Positions 47,392-57,507 are shown, counted from the stretch's first letter. The stretch is DNA of 64,000 bases from Flavobacterium sp. ASW18X (GCF_005144745.1 NZ_SWKK01000004.1:1-64000); one strand, 5' to 3'. Numbers and translations are program-made. The notes: a model not told the origin generated them from the sequence alone.

Positions 47392-48228
47392 ATGTTTTGG
47401 AAAAAGAGCACTAATCTTATTATAGCGTTAATGGGCGCTATCGTACTAACCTCTTGTAACGAGTACCAAAAAGTACTTAAGAATGAAGATGTTAAAGCAA
47501 AGTACGATTTAGCAGAGCGTTACTATAATGAAGGAGATTTTAAAAGAGCTAACCGCTTGTTTGAGCAAATAGCTCCAAAATATATAGGTAAACCGCAAGG
47601 AGAACGAGTGATGTTCTTTTTTGCAAATTCTTATTTTAAAACAAAACAATATTACTTGGCAGGATATCAATTTGAACGTTTTATCAAATCCTATCCACAA
47701 AGTGATAAACTACAAGAGGCCTCTTTTTTAGAAGGTAAGAGCTACTATAAAATGTCTCCAAAATATTCATTAGATCAAACAGATACAGATAAAGCCCTTG
47801 CTAAATTGCAGAATTTTATCAACACGTTCCCAGAATCAGAGTACTTTGAGGAGGCCAATAATATGGCGCAGGAGCTTACTACTAAAAAGCAGAGAAAAGA
47901 ATTAGAAATAGCCAAACAGTTTGATAAATTGGGAGAATTTAACTATCCCATTTTGATATCTTCTATGACGGCTTTTAACAATTTTATCACAGATAATCCA
48001 GGTTCTGTTTATCGTGAAGATGCTTTTTATTACAGATTAAAATCTGCAATGACTTTGGCTGAAAACAGTGTCGCAGTAAAGCAAGAGGAGCGTTATCAGG
48101 AAGCTTTGGACTATTATAAGGCGTTATTAAAGTCTTACCCAGAGACCAAGTATAAGAAGGAAGTTGATAAGTTTTACGAAGTATTAAAGGAAGAACTGAA
48201 TCTAGAACAAGAGGAAGTTGCTAAATAA
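47392..48228 (+). CDS. bamD: Outer membrane protein assembly factor BamD
   Basis: A 278-residue lipoprotein with signal peptide and lipobox ending TSC (IVLTSCNEY), followed by TPR-like repeats: YDLAERYYNEGDFKRANRLFEQ, VMFFFANSYFKTKQYYLAGYQFE and FINTFPESEYFEEA. BamD belongs to the BAM complex that inserts beta-barrels into the outer membrane. It leads an apparent operon with the omega-like subunit, coaBC and the DUF4835 gene, an order I know from other flavobacteria. Confidence 0.93.
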   Translation: MFWKKSTNLIIALMGAIVLTSCNEYQKVLKNEDVKAKYDLAERYYNEGDFKRANRLFEQIAPKYIGKPQGERVMFFFANSYFKTKQYYLAGYQFERFIKSYPQSDKLQEASFLEGKSYYKMSPKYSLDQTDTDKALAKLQNFINTFPESEYFEEANNMAQELTTKKQRKELEIAKQFDKLGEFNYPILISSMTAFNNFITDNPGSVYREDAFYYRLKSAMTLAENSVAVKQEERYQEALDYYKALLKSYPETKYKKEVDKFYEVLKEELNLEQEEVAK

Positions 48229-48245
48229 AAGTTAGATTGTTACAC

Positions 48246-48572
48246 ATGAAGGATTTAAAAAATACCAACGCCCCAGTATCTACGGTAACGCACAACCGTA
48301 ACGAGGTAGATACAAGAACAGAGAATATCTACGAGGCTATTTCTATTGCCTCTAAAAGGGCAATCCAAATCAACTCAGAAATAAAAAAAGAGTTGTTAGA
48401 GAAGTTAGAAGAGTTTGCTACGTACAGTGACAGCTTAGAGGAGGTTTTCGAAAACAAGGAGCAAATAGAGGTTTCTAAGTTCTATGAGAAGTTACCTAAA
48501 CCACACGCTTTGGCTATCCAAGAGTGGTTAGATGACAAAATCTATTATAGAAATACAGAGAAAGACGCATAA
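48246..48572 (+). CDS. rpoZ: RNA polymerase omega-subunit-like protein (RpoZ/RPB6 family)
   Basis: I choose the ATG at 48246 (108 residues) over a TTG three codons upstream. The omega signature is weak but visible in TRTENIYEAISIASKRAIQIN. Omega helps fold the beta' subunit. The C-terminal tail is acidic and longer than in proteobacteria, normal for Bacteroidota. coaBC begins 1 base after its stop. Confidence 0.85.
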   Translation: MKDLKNTNAPVSTVTHNRNEVDTRTENIYEAISIASKRAIQINSEIKKELLEKLEEFATYSDSLEEVFENKEQIEVSKFYEKLPKPHALAIQEWLDDKIYYRNTEKDA

Positions 48573-49781
48573 ATGTTAAGCGGTAAAAAAATCCTTTTGG
48601 GGGTAACCGGAGGGATTGCTGCATACAAAACGAGTTTTTTAACACGTTTATTGGTAAAAGCTGGCGCTGAGGTCAAGGTAGTAATGACCCCTAGCGCCAG
48701 CTCTTTTGTTACGCCTCTTACCTTGGCTACACTATCTAAAAACCCAGTACAGTTAGATTTTATTAATGAGGAAGATGGCGCTCTATCTTGGAACAACCAT
48801 GTAGATTTGGGCCTTTGGGCAGACCTGATGCTTGTTGCTCCCGCAACCGCAAATACCTTATCTAAAATGGCTAGTGGTCGTTGTGATAATTTATTAATGG
48901 CTACTTACCTTTCTGCTAAGTGTCCTGTGTATTTTGCCCCTGCGATGGATTTGGATATGTACAAACATCCAAGCACCAAACAATCTTTAGATACTTTAAT
49001 AGCTTTTGGTAATATTCTTATTCCCGCAGAAGAAGGGGAACTGGCAAGTGGTTTAAGTGGACAGGGAAGAATGGCAGAGCCAGAAAATATTGTTGCATTT
49101 ATCAATGCACATTTAAAACAAGGTTTGCCTTTGCATGGTAAAAAAGTCTTAATTACTGCAGGGCCTACCCATGAGGCTTTGGATCCTGTTCGTTTTATAG
49201 GGAATAAATCTACTGGGACAATGGGTTTTAGACTAGCGGAACAAGCCGCTCATTTAGGGGCAGATGTAATTTTGATAGCCGGTCCAACCGCATTACAAAC
49301 AACAACTTCGCATATACAAGTAATACGAGTAACTTCTGCAGAAGAAATGTACAATGCGGTACATCTATACTTTCAAGACGTTGCTGTGGTTATTAGTGCT
49401 GCTGCAGTTGCAGATTATAGACCTAAAACCATCGCAGTACAAAAAATCAAAAAGAAAGATGGCGAACCTATGGTACTAGAGTTGGAACGTACCAAAGACA
49501 TATTAAAATCTTTAGGAGAGGCTAAAAAGAATCAGTTTTTAGTTGGTTTTGCTTTAGAAACCCAAGATGAAATGATGAATGCTAAGGGTAAACTAGAGCG
49601 TAAGAATTTGGATGCTATTGTTTTAAATTCTTTAAATGATGCTGGAGCAGGATTTGGCACGAATACTAATAAAATTACTTTTTTAGATAAGAATTTAAAG
49701 GTAAAAACGTTTGATGTAAAGACAAAAGCCCAAGTAGCTATAGATATTTGGGAAGAAATTATCCAGAGAATACATGCGTAG
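48573..49781 (+). CDS. coaBC: Bifunctional phosphopantothenoylcysteine decarboxylase/phosphopantothenate--cysteine ligase
   Basis: A 402-residue fusion. The N-terminal flavoprotein CoaC half shows GVTGGIAAYKT, VAPATANTLSKMA and APAMDLDMY; the C-terminal CoaB half shows ITAGPTHEALDPVRFIGN, SAAAVADYRP and the Lys-rich segment. It makes 4'-phosphopantetheine on the way to coenzyme A; coaE, the last step, is also in this window. It overlaps the DUF4835 gene by 8 bp. Confidence 0.97.
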   Translation: MLSGKKILLGVTGGIAAYKTSFLTRLLVKAGAEVKVVMTPSASSFVTPLTLATLSKNPVQLDFINEEDGALSWNNHVDLGLWADLMLVAPATANTLSKMASGRCDNLLMATYLSAKCPVYFAPAMDLDMYKHPSTKQSLDTLIAFGNILIPAEEGELASGLSGQGRMAEPENIVAFINAHLKQGLPLHGKKVLITAGPTHEALDPVRFIGNKSTGTMGFRLAEQAAHLGADVILIAGPTALQTTTSHIQVIRVTSAEEMYNAVHLYFQDVAVVISAAAVADYRPKTIAVQKIKKKDGEPMVLELERTKDILKSLGEAKKNQFLVGFALETQDEMMNAKGKLERKNLDAIVLNSLNDAGAGFGTNTNKITFLDKNLKVKTFDVKTKAQVAIDIWEEIIQRIHA

Positions 49782-50664
49782 CTTTCTTATTTGTTTGTTT
49801 ACTTGTTTGCTGAGTTTTGTGATAAAAGCACAAGAGCTTAATTGCGAAATAACCATTAATTCTGACCAAGTTGGGCAAACCAATCAACAGATTTTCAAAA
49901 CCTTAGAACGGAGTTTAAACGATTTTGTAAACAAGAATAAGTGGACCAATAGAGTATACGGCGAAAATGAGCGCGTAAACGCACGTATGTTTATCACGGT
50001 AACCAATTACGAGTCGGACCGCTTTGAGGCAAACCTACAAATACAATCTACACGTCCTGTTTTTAATACTTCTTATGAGAGCCCAGTCTTTAATTACAAA
50101 GACAACGCTTTTAATTTTCAATATCAAGAATTTGAACCTCTAGTGTATAATCCTAATACTTTTGAAAGTAATCTAGTGGGCGTTATTAGTTATTACGTTT
50201 ATGTAATTTTAGGTTTGGATGCAGATACTTTTGCTTTACAAGGTGGCGACGATTTTTATAGACAAGCCAGAAACATAGTGACACAAGCACAAGGAAGTAA
50301 TTTTGCAGGATGGGATCAAGATAGTGGTCAGCGTACACGGTTTGAATTGATAGATAATTTATTATCTAACACTTTTAGAGAGTACCGTATAGCTATGTAT
50401 AATTACCATAGAAAAGGACTAGATATTTTAGGGGATAATAATAGTACTGGTAAGCAAATAATAGCAGGGAGCTTGCGTCTTTTTGAGACATTGATAAAAA
50501 GAAGACCAAATGCGTTTTTAATACAAACTTTTTTTGATGCTAAATCAGAAGAAATACAAAATGTTTTTTCTGACGGACCAAAGGTAGATATCGTTAAATT
50601 AAAAGAAACTTTAAATAAAGTTGCACCTTTCTATTCTAATACTTGGAATCAGATAAAATATTGA
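49774..50664 (+). CDS. DUF4835 family exported protein
   Basis: A 296-residue protein with a signal peptide (FLICLFTCLLSFVIKAQ) and a mature start ELNCEITINSDQV that is typical of DUF4835. The body contains GENERVNARMFITVTNY and GLDADTFALQGGDDFYRQARNIV. The family is restricted to Bacteroidota and regularly sits between coaBC and recN, as here. It is probably periplasmic or outer-membrane associated; function unknown. Confidence 0.88.
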   Translation: MRSFLICLFTCLLSFVIKAQELNCEITINSDQVGQTNQQIFKTLERSLNDFVNKNKWTNRVYGENERVNARMFITVTNYESDRFEANLQIQSTRPVFNTSYESPVFNYKDNAFNFQYQEFEPLVYNPNTFESNLVGVISYYVYVILGLDADTFALQGGDDFYRQARNIVTQAQGSNFAGWDQDSGQRTRFELIDNLLSNTFREYRIAMYNYHRKGLDILGDNNSTGKQIIAGSLRLFETLIKRRPNAFLIQTFFDAKSEEIQNVFSDGPKVDIVKLKETLNKVAPFYSNTWNQIKY

Positions 50665-50692
50665 TGCCAATTAAGTTGTATGCTTATCTTTG
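50661..50692 (+). promoter_or_regulatory. Promoter of recN (TTG-N21-TATCTTTG)
   Basis: TTG at 50661-50663 and TATCTTTG at 50685-50692, spacer 21 bases. It begins at the end of the DUF4835 gene and lies 21 bases before the TTG start of recN. Confidence 0.78.
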
Positions 50693-50713
50693 CGATTCAA
50701 AATATAAATTGAA

Positions 50714-52372
50714 TTGCTTACCCAACTCACAATAAAAAATTACGCGCTAATAGACGACCTAAATGTTGGTTTTGAAAGCGGTTTTACTACCATCACCGGA
50801 GAAACTGGAGCCGGTAAATCCATCTTATTAGGGGCTTTGTCTTTAGTATTAGGCAAAAGAGCAGATTTAAGCGCCCTAAAAAATCAAGATAAAAAGTGCA
50901 CTATAGAAGGCACTTTTGCTATCAAAGCTTATCAATTAGAAGGCTTTTTTAAAGAAAACGACTTGGATTATGAGGAGGATTCTATCTTGCGTAGAGAAAT
51001 TTTGCCCAGTGGTAAATCTAGAGCATTTATAAACGATACTCCTGTTACTTTAGGTGTGCTTTCTAGTTTAGGAGAATTACTGGTAGATATCCACAGTCAA
51101 CACCAAACCATGCAATTAACAGAAAACGCCTTTCAGTTTAAGGTGGTAGATGCGCTTGCAGGGAACCAAGCGGAATTATTGAAATATCGAAAGGAACTAA
51201 ATGAGTATCGCAAACTAGTAAAAGCATATCAAGAGCTACTCCAGTATCAAACGGAAGCTTCTAAAGAATTAGAATACAATACATTTTTATTAGAAGAATT
51301 ACAGGCTGCACCACTAAAAGAAGGAAAGTTAGCTGAACTAGAGGAGGAATACGAGCAACTAAGCAATGTTGAGCAGGTACAAGAATGGCTAGCTCAAGCA
51401 CATCAAGTTTTAAATGACGAACAAATAGGTATGGTAAACACTGCAGCAGGTTTACAACAAGCCTTGCAGAAATTAGCCACTTTTGGTCAGCAATATGGAG
51501 TACTTAATAATCGGGTACAATCGGTAGCCATAGAGCTTGCAGATTTAGCATCGGAAATAGAAAAATTGAATGATACTATTGATGCTGACCCAGAGCGTTT
51601 AGAAATCGTAAACGGGCAGATGCAACAATTGCATACCCTTCTTAAAAAGCATCAAGTAAGTTCAGAAGAAGAATTACTGGCACTTAAAAAAGATTTGGAG
51701 GAGAAAGTTGATATTTCTTTAAATATAGATCAAAAAATTACCGCTAAAGCCAAAGCAGTAAAGGAGCAAGAATCTATTTTAAATACTATATGTACCTCAT
51801 TACATCAAAAAAGAAAAAAAAGCATACCCATTTTAGCAAATACGCTTCAAGAAAAGATAGCCTCTTTAGGAATGCCAGCAGCGACGTTTAAGATAGAAAT
51901 AGTACCTGCGGAAGACTTTAAAAGTAATGGAAAGGATGAACTTGTTTTTCTTTTATCTTCTAACAAAGGTTCTGCCTATGGCGAATTAAAAAAAGTAGCA
52001 TCTGGGGGTGAATTGTCCCGAATTATGTTGGCAATAAAATCCATATTAGCATCTTATGAAAAACTACCGACGTTAATGTTTGATGAAATAGATACAGGCG
52101 TGTCAGGAGAAATTTCTAATCGGATGGGAGAAATTATGAAAGAAATGGGAGCTTATATGCAGGTTTTTTCTATTACACATTTACCACAGGTAGCTGCCAA
52201 GGGTAAGCAGCAATACAAGGTATTTAAGCAAGAGGTAGGGGATACCACCACAACACAAATGAAGCGTTTAGAAGAAGAGCAACGCATTGCAGAATTAGCA
52301 GAAATGCTAGGAGGAAAGCAATTTTCTTCTTCTGCAATGGAACATGCAAAAGAATTATTGGCTAATGCATAA
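50714..52372 (+). CDS. recN: DNA repair protein RecN
   Basis: A 552-residue SMC-like ATPase for double-strand break repair. The N-terminal MLTQLTIKNYALIDDL and Walker A GETGAGKSIL are followed by a coiled coil (about 150-370), then the ABC signature ASGGELSRIMLA and Walker B TLMFDEIDTGVSG. The start is TTG; its position relative to the conserved N-terminus is right. It has its own promoter. Confidence 0.97.
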   Translation: MLTQLTIKNYALIDDLNVGFESGFTTITGETGAGKSILLGALSLVLGKRADLSALKNQDKKCTIEGTFAIKAYQLEGFFKENDLDYEEDSILRREILPSGKSRAFINDTPVTLGVLSSLGELLVDIHSQHQTMQLTENAFQFKVVDALAGNQAELLKYRKELNEYRKLVKAYQELLQYQTEASKELEYNTFLLEELQAAPLKEGKLAELEEEYEQLSNVEQVQEWLAQAHQVLNDEQIGMVNTAAGLQQALQKLATFGQQYGVLNNRVQSVAIELADLASEIEKLNDTIDADPERLEIVNGQMQQLHTLLKKHQVSSEEELLALKKDLEEKVDISLNIDQKITAKAKAVKEQESILNTICTSLHQKRKKSIPILANTLQEKIASLGMPAATFKIEIVPAEDFKSNGKDELVFLLSSNKGSAYGELKKVASGGELSRIMLAIKSILASYEKLPTLMFDEIDTGVSGEISNRMGEIMKEMGAYMQVFSITHLPQVAAKGKQQYKVFKQEVGDTTTTQMKRLEEEQRIAELAEMLGGKQFSSSAMEHAKELLANA

Positions 52373-52431
52373 GGCAGCTTTTTTGCAGGTCAAATTAGTA
52401 TATTTACAACTTAAACCAACAAAAATCACAC

Positions 52432-53244
52432 ATGGGTTATAACTTATTAAAAGGTAAAAAGGGAATTATTTTTGGTGCGTTAGACGAGAATTCTATCGCT
52501 TGGAAAACAGCTGAACGTGTGCATGAAGAAGGCGGTTCCTTTGTGTTGACCAATGCGCCTATAGCAATGCGTATGGGGCAGATTAATGAATTGGCTGCTA
52601 AAACTGGTTCAGAAATTATACCTGCAGACGCTACCAATGAAGAAGATTTAAAAAACTTGGTAGAGAAATCCATGGAAATCCTTGGTGGTAAACTAGATTT
52701 TGTACTACACTCTATAGGAATGTCTGTTAATGTTAGAAAAGGCAAGCACTATACAGATGAAAAGTATGATTGGACAGCCAAGGGTTGGGATGTGTCTGCG
52801 CTTTCTTTTCATAAAGTAATGCAATCCTTGTTCAAAGCAGATGCTATGAACGAATGGGGTAGTATTGTAGCATTAACCTATATGGCTGCGCAACGTACAT
52901 TTCCTGATTACAATGATATGGCCGATAATAAAGCTTACTTAGAATCTGTAGCGAGAAGTTTTGGCTATTTTTTTGGTAAAGAAAAGAAAGTAAGAGTAAA
53001 TACCATCTCTCAATCTCCTACGCCAACAACAGCGGGTCAAGGTGTTAAGGGGTTTGATGGTTTTATTTCTTATGCAGAAAAAATGTCTCCTTTAGGTAAT
53101 GCAACAGCGCAGGATTGTGCAGACTATACTGTAAGCTTGTTTTCTGATTTAACTAAGAAAGTAACCATGCAGAACTTGTTCCATGATGGAGGCTTTTCTA
53201 ACGTAGGTGTTAGTCAAGAGGTGATTGAAGAATTTAGCAAATAA
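52432..53244 (+). CDS. fabI: Enoyl-[acyl-carrier-protein] reductase (NADH)
   Basis: A 270-residue short-chain dehydrogenase completing each round of fatty-acid elongation. The FabI cofactor motif GIIFGALDENSIAWKTA, the HSIGMSV segment, the catalytic Tyr/Lys (YMAAQRTFPDYNDM... then KAYLESVAR) and the NTISQSPTPT loop are visible. It ends in a strong terminator. Confidence 0.96.
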   Translation: MGYNLLKGKKGIIFGALDENSIAWKTAERVHEEGGSFVLTNAPIAMRMGQINELAAKTGSEIIPADATNEEDLKNLVEKSMEILGGKLDFVLHSIGMSVNVRKGKHYTDEKYDWTAKGWDVSALSFHKVMQSLFKADAMNEWGSIVALTYMAAQRTFPDYNDMADNKAYLESVARSFGYFFGKEKKVRVNTISQSPTPTTAGQGVKGFDGFISYAEKMSPLGNATAQDCADYTVSLFSDLTKKVTMQNLFHDGGFSNVGVSQEVIEEFSK

Positions 53245-53263
53245 TTTAGCATAAGCGTTAAGG

Positions 53264-53292
53264 AGCCATCCATTTTTATGGATGGCTTTTTA
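53264..53292 (+). terminator. Intrinsic terminator of fabI
   Basis: Stem AGCCATCCA (53264-53272) with TGGATGGCT (53279-53287), loop of six, then a T-run. Confidence 0.93.
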
Positions 53293-53303
53293 CTTTTTAG
53301 ACC

Positions 53304-54311
53304 ATGGAGTCATTATATTATTCTTTTATTATACCTGTATACAATCGCCCAGACGAGGTGCAAGAGCTTTTAGAAAGTTTGGCTAAACAAGAATACGGTA
53401 AACCTTTTGAAATTGTTATTGTAGAAGATGGCTCAACAAAAGACAGTGCTGCTGTAGTGGAAGCATTTACAGAGCAATTGCAAATTAGTTATTACCAAAA
53501 ACCTAACTCCGGACCGGGAGATTCTAGAAATTACGGCATGCGTAAGGCTAAGGGAAATTACTTTATTGTTTTAGACTCAGATTGTATAATTCCACCACAG
53601 TATTTAATGGAAGTAGAAAAAGAGCAAAATACCCGTTTTGTGCATTGTTTTGGCGGGCCAGATGCGGCACATGAGTCTTTTTCTAAAATACAAAAAGCAA
53701 TTAACTATGCTATGACTTCCGTTTTAACAACAGGTGGCATACGGGGTAATAAAAATGCGGTGGGTAAATTTCAACCCCGTAGTTTTAATATGGGTATTTC
53801 TAAACAAGCTTTTGAGGCTACTCAAGGATTTGGCAACATACACCCTGGAGAAGACCCAGATTTAACTTTTAGAATTTGGAACGCGGGCTTTGAAACTCGA
53901 TTGTTTTCAGAGGCATACGTTTATCATAAACGTAGAATAGACTGGGACAAGTTTAAGTTACAAGTTCAGAAATTTGGCATGGTAAGACCAATTTTGAATA
54001 AATGGCATCCGAACACGGCTAAAATTACATATTGGTTTCCTACGGTATTTTTCATATTTAGCATTTTAGCCGTGTTTGCACCGCTATTTGGCTTTTACCT
54101 ACCCTTAAAAATGCTTGCTTCCTATTTTATAGTATTATTTGTAGAATCATTAGTAAGGAATAAAAATTTAGAAATTGCTTTTTTATCATTGTATGCGGTA
54201 ATAATTCAATTTTTTGGGTACGGTTGGGGCTTTTTAAAATCCACCTTGTTGGTTAACTTTAGCGGTAAAGAACCAGAAGAGGTTTTTCCTAAACTATTTT
54301 TTAAGAATTGA
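53304..54311 (+). CDS. Glycosyltransferase family 2 membrane protein
   Basis: A 335-residue protein with an N-terminal GT-A domain: IIPVYNRPDEV, IVEDGSTKDS, and the metal-binding DSD in FIVLDSDC. Two to three hydrophobic helices occupy about 245-310. Enzymes of this type transfer sugars from nucleotide donors in surface polysaccharide or lipid glycosylation; donor and acceptor are unknown. The YbbR-like gene overlaps its end by 4 bp. Confidence 0.9.
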   Translation: MESLYYSFIIPVYNRPDEVQELLESLAKQEYGKPFEIVIVEDGSTKDSAAVVEAFTEQLQISYYQKPNSGPGDSRNYGMRKAKGNYFIVLDSDCIIPPQYLMEVEKEQNTRFVHCFGGPDAAHESFSKIQKAINYAMTSVLTTGGIRGNKNAVGKFQPRSFNMGISKQAFEATQGFGNIHPGEDPDLTFRIWNAGFETRLFSEAYVYHKRRIDWDKFKLQVQKFGMVRPILNKWHPNTAKITYWFPTVFFIFSILAVFAPLFGFYLPLKMLASYFIVLFVESLVRNKNLEIAFLSLYAVIIQFFGYGWGFLKSTLLVNFSGKEPEEVFPKLFFKN

Positions 54312-55270
54312 AAGCAACAAAAGACATAAAAAAATTAGTAGATAAACGTAAGTTCAAAGTATTTTCTTTGTTTTTGCTTTGTTCGTTTTTTGCATGGGCT
54401 ATTAATAAGCTTTCTGGAGCATACGAGTCTAGTGTAAGTTTTAATGTTGCCTATACACAATTACCAGATAGTTTAATGTTACCCCCAGATGCCCAACCAC
54501 TAATCCCTGCCAAGATTAAAGCTAGTGGCTTTAAATACTTAGGATATGCCATGAGTGCTAAAGAACTTCAACTGAACTTAAGCCAATTAAGAGAAGGGCG
54601 TACTGGTTTTTATTTAACAAATGCAGAAGTAAAAAGACAAATAAATCAACAATTACCTAGTAACATTGCCTTAATAGATATTTTAGAGGAAGAGCATCAG
54701 GTAAAAGCTATGCTGGTAGATGCTAAAAAAGTACCAGTTATATTAGCTCTAGATTTAAGCTTAGCCCATAACTTTATACTGGAAGAAGAAGTGAAGTTGG
54801 TGCCAGACAGCGTTTTAATAAAAGGTCCAAAGGTAAAACTCGATAAAATACATAAAGTAGTTACAGAAAAACTTGAATTGCAATCGGTAAATCAAAATTT
54901 TAAGAGGGAAGTAGCTTTAAAACCTATAGAAAATGGGGAGAATCTGGAAATTGCTGCAACTTCTGTAACGGTAAAAGGAAAGGTGGTTCGTTTTTCAGAA
55001 AAAGAGTTTGTAGTGCCTATTAGTCCTTTGCATGTACCAGACGGATATCAATTAAAGATGTTCCCCAATACCGTTAAATTGGTGTGCAAAGCAAGCGTAG
55101 ATAAGCTTAAAGAAATTACTGAAGAAGATTTTGAAGTTTTTGTAGATTACAATTCAAAAAACGAACAAGAAGAACAAACCTTATACATAGAGTTGGGTAA
55201 AGACCCAGAAGGCGTGTATTCTGTAAAGTTGGTACAGAACAAGGTAGAATTTGTTTTAGAGAAAGAATGA
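54308..55270 (+). CDS. YbbR-domain (CdaR-like) membrane-anchored protein
   Basis: A 320-residue protein with one N-terminal transmembrane helix (about 15-33) and an extracytoplasmic region of about two to three YbbR-like beta domains (VPVILALDLSLAHNFILEE, VVTEKLELQSVNQNFKREV). In Firmicutes YbbR/CdaR regulates a diadenylate cyclase; no cyclase gene is adjacent here, so the role is open. The TTG start overlaps the previous stop, and coaE overlaps its end by 4 bp. Confidence 0.82.
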   Translation: MKATKDIKKLVDKRKFKVFSLFLLCSFFAWAINKLSGAYESSVSFNVAYTQLPDSLMLPPDAQPLIPAKIKASGFKYLGYAMSAKELQLNLSQLREGRTGFYLTNAEVKRQINQQLPSNIALIDILEEEHQVKAMLVDAKKVPVILALDLSLAHNFILEEEVKLVPDSVLIKGPKVKLDKIHKVVTEKLELQSVNQNFKREVALKPIENGENLEIAATSVTVKGKVVRFSEKEFVVPISPLHVPDGYQLKMFPNTVKLVCKASVDKLKEITEEDFEVFVDYNSKNEQEEQTLYIELGKDPEGVYSVKLVQNKVEFVLEKE

Positions 55271-55857
55271 TTGTAGGGCTAACAGGAGGTATAGGTAGTG
55301 GTAAAAGCACGGTAGCCAAAATGTTTCAAGAATTAGGCATTCCTGTTTACATTGCAGATGAAGAGGCCAAAAAACTGATGCATACCCAACCAGAAGTCAA
55401 ATCTGCCATTATACATTTATTGGGCAAAGATGCTTATTTAAATGGTAGGCTCAACAGGGCCTACATTGCAGATAAAGTATTCACAAATAAAGGATTGTTA
55501 CAAGAATTAAATGCTATAGTGCATCCCGCCGTTCGTACTCATTTTTTAGAGTGGGTAAAAAAACAAGAAGCTCCATATGTGTTGCAAGAATCTGCTTTAA
55601 TATTCGAAAACAATAATGAAGCTAACTTTGATGCTGTAATTTTAGTAACAGCGCCAGAGGAAGTAAGGTTAGCACGGGTAGTAAAAAGAGACCAAGTAGC
55701 TCTAGAGAAGGTAAGGGCACGTATGGCTAACCAGTTAGCGGAAGCAGAAAAAAAAGATAGGGCCACTTTGGTTATTGAAAATACGCTTCTCTCTAAAACC
55801 AAGGAAAAAGTTGCCAAAATACATCTAAATCTGTTAAAACAAGCTAGTTGCGACTAA
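55267..55857 (+). CDS. coaE: Dephospho-CoA kinase
   Basis: A 196-residue kinase for the last step of coenzyme A synthesis. The Walker A loop GLTGGIGSGKSTVA, the Asp in YIADEEAK and the LID-region VKRDQ are present. It overlaps the YbbR-like gene by ATGA, indicating translational coupling. Confidence 0.96.
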   Translation: MIVGLTGGIGSGKSTVAKMFQELGIPVYIADEEAKKLMHTQPEVKSAIIHLLGKDAYLNGRLNRAYIADKVFTNKGLLQELNAIVHPAVRTHFLEWVKKQEAPYVLQESALIFENNNEANFDAVILVTAPEEVRLARVVKRDQVALEKVRARMANQLAEAEKKDRATLVIENTLLSKTKEKVAKIHLNLLKQASCD

Positions 55858-55916
55858 AACTTTAACATTTTTGTTAAGGTTAGGTTAAACGGACAAGTCC
55901 CGAAATGTTAAATTTC

Positions 55917-55924
55917 TAATTTTG
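55917..55924 (+). promoter_or_regulatory. Promoter -7 element (TAATTTTG) 5 bases before the histidine kinase gene
   Basis: Exact TAnnTTTG match; the ATG follows at 55930. A transcript from this box would be leaderless or nearly so. Confidence 0.5.
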
Positions 55925-55929
55925 ACTAA

Positions 55930-57507
55930 ATGAACAAGAGAAAGTTTATTCTACTGGTCATTTTGATGAGCCTCTCGCTTGTTGGTATTATTTCCGTTCA
56001 AGTATATTGGATAAAGAAATCAGTATCAGATAAGCAAGAGCAGTTTTCAAATACTGTGGAGGATGTTTTAGATAAAGTTGCTGAACGGGTAGAAAGTAGA
56101 GAACGAAAAGACTACATGGATCGTTTGGTAGATTTAATAGACAGTGTAGGAAAACCAAAGACCTCTCACTACAAAAGCATATTTTTTGTAGATAGAGATT
56201 TAAATTCTGATGAGATGAAATTCTACTCCCATGGAATTTTGGAAGAAGGGTACGATATCTCATCCATGTTCTTTGACAACGCTTTAGATGACACGACTAC
56301 GATTAAGAATTTTACTAGTAAGCGTACGACGACGATACTTAAGGAAGATTTTGGTTTAGATGGTAAGCGTTATGCGCTAACCCCTATACAAAAGGTAGAA
56401 AAAATTGGAGGTCTTAGTGCTGTAGATAAAGCTGCTTATGAAGATGTATTTATGGAGCAGGCCAAGCTAGTGCCAATACATGAACGTGTTTCTAACCAGG
56501 AACTGCAGCTATCACTACAAAAAGAACTAGAAGACAGGGGTATTGATATTGAATTTGAATATGGTATTTACAGCAAAGGTTTCCCTACAAAAGTGAGAAC
56601 CAAAGGTTTTAAATTTGATAGAGGTACCATTTACGAAACACCAATCTTTAGGGATAGTGAAGGCGTTACTAACTTTTCTTTATTACTGACATTTCCAGAA
56701 AAGAAAAAGTTTTTGTTGAATAGTATCATGTCTATGGCCATCTTATCCTTATTATTTACTTTGATAATTGTGCTTGCATATTCTAGTGCTATTTATCAAT
56801 TAATACAGCAGAAGCAAATTTCTGAGATTAAGTCGGACTTTATCAACAATATGACGCATGAGTTTAAAACTCCTATTGCTACAATTAATTTAGCGGTAGA
56901 AGCCATACGTAACCCTAAATCCATTACAGATCAAGAAAAAGTATTACGGTATTTGGGTATGATAAGAGATGAAAATAAACGTATGCATGCTCAGGTAGAA
57001 AATGTTTTGCGTATATCTAAATTAGAAAAGAACCAGTTAGATATAAGTAAGGATAGGGTAGATGTGCACGACATAATAGAAGATGCAGTGACCCATGTAG
57101 ATTTAATAGTGCAAGATAGAGGGGGTTATATTAATACGCATTTAGATGCAGCAAGAACGGAGATATTGGCCAATGATATGCATTTTACCAATGTTATTGT
57201 AAACATGTTAGATAATGCCATAAAATATTCTCCAGAAACTCCCAAGATAGATGTGTATACAGAAACGGTAAAGAACCATATTGTTATTAAGGTGCAGGAT
57301 CAAGGGTCGGGGATGAGTAAAGCGGTGCAAAAGAAAGTTTTTGAAAAGTTCTTTAGAGAGCATACAGGGAACATACACAACGTAAAGGGCCATGGTTTAG
57401 GATTGGCTTACGTTAAAAATATAATTGATGATCATCAAGGTGAGGTCTATGTAGAGAGTGAAAAAGGGAAGGGAAGTACCTTCTACATAAAATTGCCTTT
57501 AATTTAA
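55930..57507 (+). CDS. Sensor histidine kinase (RprX-like)
   Basis: A 525-residue membrane kinase: transmembrane helix near 8-28, a periplasmic sensor region of about 230 residues, a second helix near 262-290, then HisKA with the phospho-accepting His in NNMTHEFKTPIA and a HATPase domain with N box NMLDNAIKYS and G boxes GSGM and GHGLGLAYV. It pairs with the response regulator 5 bp downstream and resembles the RprX/RprY system of Bacteroides. The signal sensed is not visible. Confidence 0.93.
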   Translation: MNKRKFILLVILMSLSLVGIISVQVYWIKKSVSDKQEQFSNTVEDVLDKVAERVESRERKDYMDRLVDLIDSVGKPKTSHYKSIFFVDRDLNSDEMKFYSHGILEEGYDISSMFFDNALDDTTTIKNFTSKRTTTILKEDFGLDGKRYALTPIQKVEKIGGLSAVDKAAYEDVFMEQAKLVPIHERVSNQELQLSLQKELEDRGIDIEFEYGIYSKGFPTKVRTKGFKFDRGTIYETPIFRDSEGVTNFSLLLTFPEKKKFLLNSIMSMAILSLLFTLIIVLAYSSAIYQLIQQKQISEIKSDFINNMTHEFKTPIATINLAVEAIRNPKSITDQEKVLRYLGMIRDENKRMHAQVENVLRISKLEKNQLDISKDRVDVHDIIEDAVTHVDLIVQDRGGYINTHLDAARTEILANDMHFTNVIVNMLDNAIKYSPETPKIDVYTETVKNHIVIKVQDQGSGMSKAVQKKVFEKFFREHTGNIHNVKGHGLGLAYVKNIIDDHQGEVYVESEKGKGSTFYIKLPLI